Of a stretch of DNA of 11,331 nucleotides, positions 7,365 to 11,331 are shown one piece after another. The stretch's first letter is position 1; each line of letters starts with the position of its first letter. Made by a program: the position numbers and the translations under genes. The DNA is from Ruminococcus sp. CAG:563. Lineage in GTDB: Bacteria; Bacillota; Clostridia; Oscillospirales; Acutalibacteraceae. The notes beneath the pieces were generated by a model. That model made no database searches. It saw nothing but the letters and a program-made list of their open reading frames with translations, and was not told where the DNA came from. Location: the NCBI GenBank assembly GCA_000434915.1, contig FR882050.1, forward strand, positions 1-11,331. The letters are read 5' to 3'.

Positions 7365-7583
7365 TTGACTGAAATAACGGTTTCATTAATTGCGTTTGCC
7401 GGAACGCTCGTCGGTTCCCTCGGCGGAATTCTGGCGGCAAACAAGCTGTCGTCATATCGCATTGAACAGCTTGAGAAAAAGGTTGCAAAGCACAATAATC
7501 TTGTTGAAAGAATGTATGCCGTCGAAAGCTCAGTTAAGTCGGCACATCACAGAATTGATGATTTGCGCAATGAAATAGAATAG
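7365..7583 (+). CDS. XhlA/holin-associated-like membrane-anchored coiled-coil protein
   Basis: With the TTG start this is a 72-residue protein: one transmembrane segment at about residues 5-26, glycine-rich (GTLVGSLGGILAA), then a coiled coil SYRIEQLEKKVAKHNN and HHRIDDLRNEIE to the end. This architecture and the RIEQLEKKV.KHN signature match small proteins found in lysis modules of Clostridia phages, related to haemolysin XhlA, which assists holin-mediated lysis. Here neither a separate holin nor an endolysin follows; the gene is last in the cassette and a terminator starts ten bases after its stop. A longer version from ATG 7347 would overlap the previous gene by eight bases. It probably anchors in the cytoplasmic membrane; whether it perforates membranes or only tethers the tail-like protein is unknown. 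Confidence 0.72.
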   Translation: MTEITVSLIAFAGTLVGSLGGILAANKLSSYRIEQLEKKVAKHNNLVERMYAVESSVKSAHHRIDDLRNEIE

Positions 7584-7592
7584 AACGGAAAA

Positions 7593-7632
7593 GGGACTGC
7601 CGCTTATTTAAAGTGACAGTCCCGAAATTTTT
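7593..7632. terminator. Shared terminator between cassette and convergent uxaC
   Basis: GGGACTG (7593-7599) pairs with CAGTCCC (7617-7623), with a further five inner pairs past one mismatch, followed by five T's (7628-7632) on the plus strand. On the minus strand the same hairpin is followed by a short TTTT. It closes the plus-strand cassette and probably also uxaC; the T-run reaches the uxaC stop codon. Confidence 0.75.
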
Positions 7633-9031
7633 ATTTAAGCCCGAAATATTCGGCGGCATTGTTGTATGAAATGTCTTTTACTATGTCAACAAGTGAATCA
7701 TCGTCGGGATAGAGTCCCTGCTCGACCCAATCGCCGATAAGTCCGCAGAGGATTCGGCGGAAGTATTCATGACGCGGGTAGGAGAGGAAGCTTCTTGAAT
7801 CCGTAACCATGCCGACAAATTTTCCGAGAACGCCGAGGTTGGCAAAGGTTTTCATCTGCTCTCTCATGCCGTCAATGTTATCGTTGAACCACCATGCGGA
7901 ACCGAGCTGAATTTTTGAAGCGGCTTCGTCGGACTGGAAGTTGCCGAGCATTGAGCCGAGAACGTAATTTGCCGTCGGGTTGAGTGCAAAGAGAATTGTT
8001 TTCGGCAGACATCCTTCCTCGTCAAGCGAGTCGAGCATTCTTGAAAGCTTATGTGCGATATCTCCGTCACCGATTGAGTCAAAACCTGTGTCCGGTCCGA
8101 TTGATTTGAACATTCTTGCGTTGTTGTTTCTCATTGCACCGATGTGAATCTCACATGCCCAGCCGTGACGGGCGTACTCACGGGCAAAGAATCTGAACAG
8201 CTCGGTTTTGTATTTATCCTGCTCGTCCGTGCTTAAAGCTTTTCCGTCGACAGCCTTTTTGAATATTGCTTCAAGCTCGTCGGAACTTGCTCTGCTGTAA
8301 GGGACGTAACCAAAGGAATGGTCGCTTGCAAGGCATCCGTTTTCAGCGAAGAAATCAATTCTCGTTTTCAGCACGTCCGTAAGCTTTTTGTAACTGTCAA
8401 TTTTTTGACCGCTGACATTTTCAAGTGATTCAAGCCAGGGAAGAAATGTCGGTTGTTCAATATTGAGTGCTTTGTCGGGACGGAATGCAGGGTAGACCTT
8501 GCATTTGAAACTCTTATCCTCGGCAAGGAGCTTGTGATATTCCAACGTGTCTGCCGCATCATCCGTCGTGCAAAGGCAGGTGACGTTTGAATTGACGATA
8601 AGCTCTCTCGGTGTGAATCCGCCGGAGGCAATTTTTGCGTTAGCCCTGTTCCAGATTTCGTCGCAGGTTTTCTCACTCAGCGGTTCATAAATATCAAAAT
8701 ATCTTTGCAGTTCGAGGTGCGTCCAGTGGTAGAGCGGATTGCCTATACAGGCCGGCAAAACCTTTGCCCACGCTTTGAATTTTTCATAGCCCGAAGCGTC
8801 TCCCGTTATATATTTTTCTTCAATGCCGAAGCTGCGCATGGCTCGCCATTTATAGTGGTCGCCGCCGAGCCAAAGCTCGGCTATGTCGGTTGGCTGATTG
8901 TTTTCGTAAATCTCTTTCGGCGAAAGGTGACAATGCCAGTCAAAAATCGGCATGTTTTCTGCACCGTCAAAGAAAAGCTTTTTTGCCGTATCATTATAAA
9001 GAAGAAAGTTTTTATCCATAAAATGAGACAT
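7631..9031 (-). CDS. uxaC: Glucuronate isomerase (uronate isomerase)
   Basis: UxaC converts D-glucuronate to D-fructuronate and D-galacturonate to D-tagaturonate, the first cytosolic step of hexuronate catabolism. The 466-residue length matches the family. Diagnostic segments: the N-terminal MSHFMDKNFLLYND, the metal-site strand FDWHCHLSPKEI (His33 and His35), GGDHYKWRAMR, NPLYHWTHLELQRYF, the SDHSFGY segment, and the C-terminal VGMVTDSRSFLSYPRHEYFRRIL. The protein belongs to the amidohydrolase superfamily. The start is ATG 9031 because AAGGAG (9041-9046, minus strand) is nine bases away; an in-frame TTG at 9040 directly abuts that site and was rejected. The gene stands alone: no uxuA, uxaB, uxuB, kdgK or kdgA is in the window. 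A perfect minus-strand TATAAT (9059-9054) lies close upstream but without a matching -35, suggesting activator- or repressor-controlled expression (inference). Confidence 0.96.
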   Translation of the reverse strand: MSHFMDKNFLLYNDTAKKLFFDGAENMPIFDWHCHLSPKEIYENNQPTDIAELWLGGDHYKWRAMRSFGIEEKYITGDASGYEKFKAWAKVLPACIGNPLYHWTHLELQRYFDIYEPLSEKTCDEIWNRANAKIASGGFTPRELIVNSNVTCLCTTDDAADTLEYHKLLAEDKSFKCKVYPAFRPDKALNIEQPTFLPWLESLENVSGQKIDSYKKLTDVLKTRIDFFAENGCLASDHSFGYVPYSRASSDELEAIFKKAVDGKALSTDEQDKYKTELFRFFAREYARHGWACEIHIGAMRNNNARMFKSIGPDTGFDSIGDGDIAHKLSRMLDSLDEEGCLPKTILFALNPTANYVLGSMLGNFQSDEAASKIQLGSAWWFNDNIDGMREQMKTFANLGVLGKFVGMVTDSRSFLSYPRHEYFRRILCGLIGDWVEQGLYPDDDSLVDIVKDISYNNAAEYFGLK

Positions 9032-9040
9032 TTCATTCAA

Positions 9041-9046
9041 CTCCTT
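9041..9046 (-). promoter_or_regulatory. Ribosome binding site deciding the uxaC start
   Basis: Minus-strand AAGGAG is nine bases from ATG 9031 and adjacent to the TTG that would give the longest frame, which favours the ATG. Confidence 0.65.
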
Positions 9047-9053
9047 TTTAATG

Positions 9054-9059
9054 ATTATA
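9054..9059 (-). promoter_or_regulatory. Possible -10 box of uxaC
   Basis: A perfect TATAAT on the minus strand, but with no recognisable -35 at 16-19 bases and only about 22 bases from the start codon, so the leader would be very short. Weak evidence by itself. Confidence 0.3.
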
Positions 9060-9102
9060 CAATATCGGCAAGCAAAATGAAAGTGAAAAACGCCAAATAA
9101 TC

Positions 9103-9131
9103 TTGAAAAAAAGAATTGAATGTGTTAATAT
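9103..9131 (+). promoter_or_regulatory. Probable promoter of the mscL operon
   Basis: TTGAAA (9103-9108), 17 bases, TAATAT (9126-9131), within a very AT-rich stretch 29 bases before the start codon. The -35 is good and the -10 only moderate. Confidence 0.45.
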
Positions 9132-9159
9132 ATATAAAAACCAGAGTAGGTGGTATATT

Positions 9160-9582
9160 ATGCCGAAAGAAAAAGGATTTTTGGCGGAATTTAAGAAGTT
9201 TATTATGCGTGGCAACGTTATTGACCTTGCGGTCGGTGTTATCATCGGCGGTGCGTTTCAGGCGATAGTCAGCTCGCTCGTTGAGGATATTGTCACCCCG
9301 TTGCTCGGTATTATTTTAGGTAAGGTTGATTTTTCAAACCTTGCCGTAACAATCGGCGATGCTTCAATCGGCTACGGTAAGTTTATTACGGCGGTTATCA
9401 ATTTCTTTATTATGGCTCTTGTTATTTTCGCTATTGTTAAAACCATTAATGATGTTTCTGACCGTTTGCACAAGAAGCCGGAGGACGAGCCTGCCCCGAC
9501 AACAAAGGTTTGTCCGTATTGTAAGTCCGAGATTGATATTGAGGCTGTTAAGTGCCCTCATTGCACATCGGATGTTGAATAA
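9160..9582 (+). CDS. mscL: Large-conductance mechanosensitive channel MscL with C-terminal zinc ribbon
   Basis: MscL forms a pentameric channel in the cytoplasmic membrane that opens under high tension and releases solutes during osmotic downshock. The 140-residue protein has the amphipathic N-terminus (GFLAEFKKFIMRGNVIDLAVGVIIG), the first transmembrane helix (about 17-45) with the conserved GNVIDLAVGV pore-lining segment, a short extracellular loop, and the second helix (about 73-97, AVINFFIMALVIFAIVK). After a proline/glutamate linker (107-113) it ends in a C4 zinc-ribbon-like motif: Cys118 and Cys121, then Cys132 and Cys135 (CPYC, CPHC). This replaces the usual C-terminal helical bundle. 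ATG 9160 follows AGGTGG (9148-9153); a longer frame from TTG 9103 runs through the promoter and was rejected. The DivIVA-like gene follows 16 bases after the stop. Confidence 0.95.
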   Translation: MPKEKGFLAEFKKFIMRGNVIDLAVGVIIGGAFQAIVSSLVEDIVTPLLGIILGKVDFSNLAVTIGDASIGYGKFITAVINFFIMALVIFAIVKTINDVSDRLHKKPEDEPAPTTKVCPYCKSEIDIEAVKCPHCTSDVE

Positions 9583-9598
9583 TTAAGGAGCGAATAAT

Positions 9599-10246
9599 AT
9601 GCAGGAGGTAATCCTGAAAAAGGTGATGTTCGGCGGATATGATTGCTATGAGGTTATGAATCACATAAACGCCATGCAGATTAAGCTGAACAGAACTAAA
9701 AAAGACACGGATAAGCTCGAGCAGCTGAGACGAGAAGCAGACGAGCTGAAAGCCGAGATTTCCGAAAAGGACGAGGAGATTTCTCAGCTGACCGAGAAAA
9801 TCAAAGAGCGAGAAGAAACCCTCAAAAAGAATCAGCCCTCAAAGCATTTCCTCAAGAAAACCGAGGAATATACGGATAATTATATCGAGGCGGCACGTTC
9901 GCTTGAAAAATCCGTCAGAGAGCTTACGGCGGATCAAGTTCTTGAGGCTAAGCAGAGAATAAAGGATTTGCAGGCCGAGCTTGATAATATTTCTTCGGCA
10001 ATCGAGGAAACCTTTGTGTCCGTTTCCGATTTAAAAAACGAATACAAGGACATCAACAAAAGCTATAAAGAAATAATCAACGAAACCGCCGCAGAAAAGA
10101 AAGATAAAAAACCGACAGAAAAAAAGACGACTAAAAAAAGCACAAAGAAAACGACAAAAAAATCTTCGCCGAAAAAGACCAAAGCCGACAATGCAGAGGC
10201 TTTGGAGCTTATAAGGCAAAGCGAAGAAAAATACAAAAACCTATAA
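9599..10246 (+). CDS. DivIVA-like coiled-coil protein with lysine-rich tail
   Basis: A 215-residue protein whose N-terminus (VMFGGYDCYEVMNHINAM, residues about 9-26) resembles the GYDxxEV motif of DivIVA/GpsB-type proteins, which bind curved membrane or organise cell-wall machinery. Two long coiled-coil stretches follow (about 27-77 and 88-160, rich in Glu/Lys heptads). Next comes a lysine/threonine/serine-rich low-complexity tail (167-195; TKK repeats) similar in composition to histone H1-like tails, and a short helical end (197-215). ATG 9599 has AAGGAG at 9585-9590. Being 16 bases behind mscL and before the next terminator, it is very likely co-transcribed with it. A cytosolic structural or DNA/membrane-associating role is likely; the exact function is not recognised. 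The DivIVA link is based on a short motif and architecture only. Confidence 0.65.
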   Translation: MQEVILKKVMFGGYDCYEVMNHINAMQIKLNRTKKDTDKLEQLRREADELKAEISEKDEEISQLTEKIKEREETLKKNQPSKHFLKKTEEYTDNYIEAARSLEKSVRELTADQVLEAKQRIKDLQAELDNISSAIEETFVSVSDLKNEYKDINKSYKEIINETAAEKKDKKPTEKKTTKKSTKKTTKKSSPKKTKADNAEALELIRQSEEKYKNL

Positions 10247-10247
10247 T

Positions 10248-10291
10248 AAAAAGCTGTTTCATTTCGCAAGAAAAAATGGAACAGCTTTTTT
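10248..10291 (+). terminator. Terminator after the mscL operon
   Basis: A 17-bp stem (10248-10264 with 10274-10290, one G-T wobble) around a nine-base loop. Its 3' arm ends in T's (10286-10291). The A-run at the start means it could also stop the convergent birA transcript. Confidence 0.85.
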
Positions 10292-10321
10292 AATATAATA
10301 AGGTTAAAATATTGTGAAAAT

Positions 10322-11062
10322 CTAAAATCTTACCGTGATCTCTCCGCTGGAGAGATTTTTTGTTTCGCCGTTTTCGCTGACGGTTAAATTCGCATTATCG
10401 TCAATTCCGATTGCCTTTGCAAAATGCTCAACGTTGTTTTCGTAATACTTTATTTCCTTGCCGATAACGCAGGATTTTTTTCTGTAATAATCAAGGTAGG
10501 TTCTGTCCTCAATATCGGCGGCAAAGGCAATCATTTTTTCGGTGACTTTTGCAACGAAAAGATTCCTGTCAATTTCTTCGCCGAGCGAACCGGCTCTTGT
10601 GCCAACGTCATCGGGGAATTCCGTTGTGCTGATGTTGACTCCGATTCCTATGCAAAGTCCGTCAACCTTTCCGCTTTTTACAATCGACTGAACCAGGATT
10701 CCGCACACCTTTTTTTCATTAACGTAAATGTCGTTCACCCATTTTATTTTCGGGTCAAGATCGGTTACTTCTTCAATCGTTTTAGCGACTGCAACTGCAA
10801 CGGCCGAGGTAACGAAAACAACATCCGTCAGCTCGCCCTCGGGACGAATAACAATCGAAAAATATATGCCGCTTTTGGCAGGGGAATAGAAGCTTTTGCC
10901 CTGTCTGCCTTTGCCTTTCGTTTGTTCCTCGGCGGCAACAAGGATGTTTCCCTCAATGTTCCCGGCAAGCTCAATCGCCCTCGTATTGGTTGAGTCGGTC
11001 ACATCATACGTTACAACTGTTGTATCGGGCAGCATTGATGAAATTATTTCCCGGTTAAGCAT
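10322..11062 (-). CDS. birA: Biotin--[acetyl-CoA-carboxylase] ligase, monofunctional
   Basis: This enzyme makes biotinyl-AMP and attaches biotin to the acceptor lysine of carboxylase carrier proteins such as AccB. The 246-residue protein shows the ligase motifs in order: DSTN (23-26), the adenylate-binding loop GKGRQGKSFYSP (50-61, equivalent to GRGRRGRxWxSP), KWVNDIYV (107-114, equivalent to KWPNDI), the catalytic-site segment KKVCGIL (Lys118), GIGVN (139-143), and a small C-terminal beta domain. The N-terminal winged-helix DNA-binding domain of bifunctional BirA is absent, so this is a group I ligase that should not repress biotin genes. ATG 11062 follows minus-strand AAAGGGTG with a short spacer. 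It is convergent with the mscL operon and divergent from the next gene. No biotin synthesis genes are nearby. Confidence 0.95.
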   Translation of the reverse strand: MLNREIISSMLPDTTVVTYDVTDSTNTRAIELAGNIEGNILVAAEEQTKGKGRQGKSFYSPAKSGIYFSIVIRPEGELTDVVFVTSAVAVAVAKTIEEVTDLDPKIKWVNDIYVNEKKVCGILVQSIVKSGKVDGLCIGIGVNISTTEFPDDVGTRAGSLGEEIDRNLFVAKVTEKMIAFAADIEDRTYLDYYRKKSCVIGKEIKYYENNVEHFAKAIGIDDNANLTVSENGETKNLSSGEITVRF

Positions 11063-11097
11063 GTTTTCACCCTTTCGGCGTTTGTGTTTTCTCTAAA

Positions 11098-11126
11098 ATA
11101 ATATCACTTAATTCGTTCATTTACAA
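11098..11126 (-). promoter_or_regulatory. Promoter of birA
   Basis: On the minus strand TTGTAA (11126-11121), 17 bases, TATTAT (11103-11098), 36 bases before the birA start. Spacing is ideal; each box has one or two mismatches. Confidence 0.5.
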
Positions 11127-11134
11127 GAACAATT

Positions 11135-11164
11135 TTGATTATGGAGAATAGAATGTAATATAAC
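11135..11164 (+). promoter_or_regulatory. Promoter of the 3'-terminal gene
   Basis: TTGATT (11135-11140), 18 bases, TATAAC (11159-11164), five of six matching the -10 consensus. The start codon follows 18 bases later, so the leader would be only about 12 bases; this makes the assignment tentative. Confidence 0.4.
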
Positions 11165-11182
11165 AATGAATGAGGTGATCCG

Positions 11183-11331
11183 ATGGACAACAGCTGTTTT
11201 TATTACGGAGTGAACACGGCCGACGGCGTACATTCGGGAATTTTTGATCCCGAAAATGTTAAAAGACTATTTGTTGTTAAAGGCGGATCGCCTGAGCTGA
11301 AGGATAAAATTTTTATCGAGCTTTCGGAAGA
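11183..11331 (+). CDS. Truncated gene, possibly P-loop-ATPase-like with degenerate Walker A
   Basis: Only the first 49 codons are in the window, and the frame is open to the edge. It begins MDNSCFYYGVNTADGVHS, then VKRLFVVKGGSPELKDKIFIEL. The layout (an aromatic/GxNTxxG opening, then a hydrophobic strand running into KGG and a helix) recalls Clostridial P-loop ATPases that begin with a GNT..GF segment followed by ILKGGPGTGKST. Here the loop reads KGGSPELKDK, lacking the GxGK(S/T) needed to bind nucleotide phosphate normally. This resemblance is from memory and the fragment is short, so it could be an unrelated hypothetical protein. The ribosome site AGGTG (11173-11177) with five-base spacing supports ATG 11183. 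Confidence 0.5.
   Translation, partial: MDNSCFYYGVNTADGVHSGIFDPENVKRLFVVKGGSPELKDKIFIELSE

Noticed and set aside
4406..7640. Search for direct repeats (att-like) flanking the phage-like cassette
   Set aside because: Reading both edges, no shared direct repeat of about 12 bases or more was found, and no tRNA gene lies at either edge, so site-specific insertion is not supported within this window.
8705..9100. 131-codon plus-strand open frame opposite the start of uxaC
   Set aside because: Antisense to highly conserved UxaC sequence and no domain or ribosome site supports it.
9103..9159. Longer mscL frame from TTG 9103
   Set aside because: It would add a polar extension not seen in MscL and overlaps the likely promoter; ATG 9160 has its own ribosome site.

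Overview
The window looks like chromosomal DNA of a low-to-moderate-GC Firmicute, most likely a gut Clostridia/Oscillospiraceae (Ruminococcus-like) bacterium. This is inferred from strong AGGAGG-type ribosome sites, compact operons, sigma-A-type promoters with TATAAT-like -10 boxes, U-tailed hairpin terminators, GTG/TTG starts and the protein families present. No rRNA, tRNA, CRISPR array, transposase or integrase is visible.

Left part (1-4405), ordinary chromosome: a small Xre-type regulator (37-285) with its own terminator; a DUF1015 protein (431-1672) between a good promoter and a long perfect hairpin terminator; then a two-gene operon with a near-consensus promoter encoding a secreted LCAT-like alpha/beta hydrolase (1846-3759) and a cytosolic HD-domain protein (3773-4357), closed by a UUCG-tetraloop terminator.

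Middle part (4406-7632), the most unusual block: four tightly packed plus-strand genes that overlap or abut, between terminators on both sides. They encode (i) a regulator with a sigma-region-4-like helix-turn-helix followed by a Cro/CI-like one, (ii) an 80-residue helical protein, (iii) a 655-residue protein whose N-terminus resembles Firmicute phage tail-tip/baseplate proteins, fused to a zinc-carboxypeptidase (M14-like) domain with altered active-site residues and a beta-rich C-terminus, and (iv) a 72-residue membrane-anchored coiled-coil protein like XhlA/holin-associated phage proteins. No head, tail-tube, terminase, integrase or endolysin gene accompanies them, so this looks like a stand-alone, possibly domesticated, phage-derived cassette. 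It is the best candidate for an undescribed system here, but its function is not readable from sequence.

Right part (7593-11331), mostly housekeeping: glucuronate isomerase UxaC on the minus strand, divergent from an operon of MscL (with a C-terminal zinc ribbon) and a DivIVA-like coiled-coil protein with a lysine-rich tail; then a minus-strand biotin-protein ligase BirA without a DNA-binding domain; and, divergent from it, the first 49 codons of a gene that may be related to P-loop ATPases but lacks a proper Walker A. Several start codons were moved from the longest open frame to match ribosome sites (DUF1015 to ATG 431, uxaC to ATG 9031, mscL to ATG 9160, the XhlA-like gene to TTG 7365).
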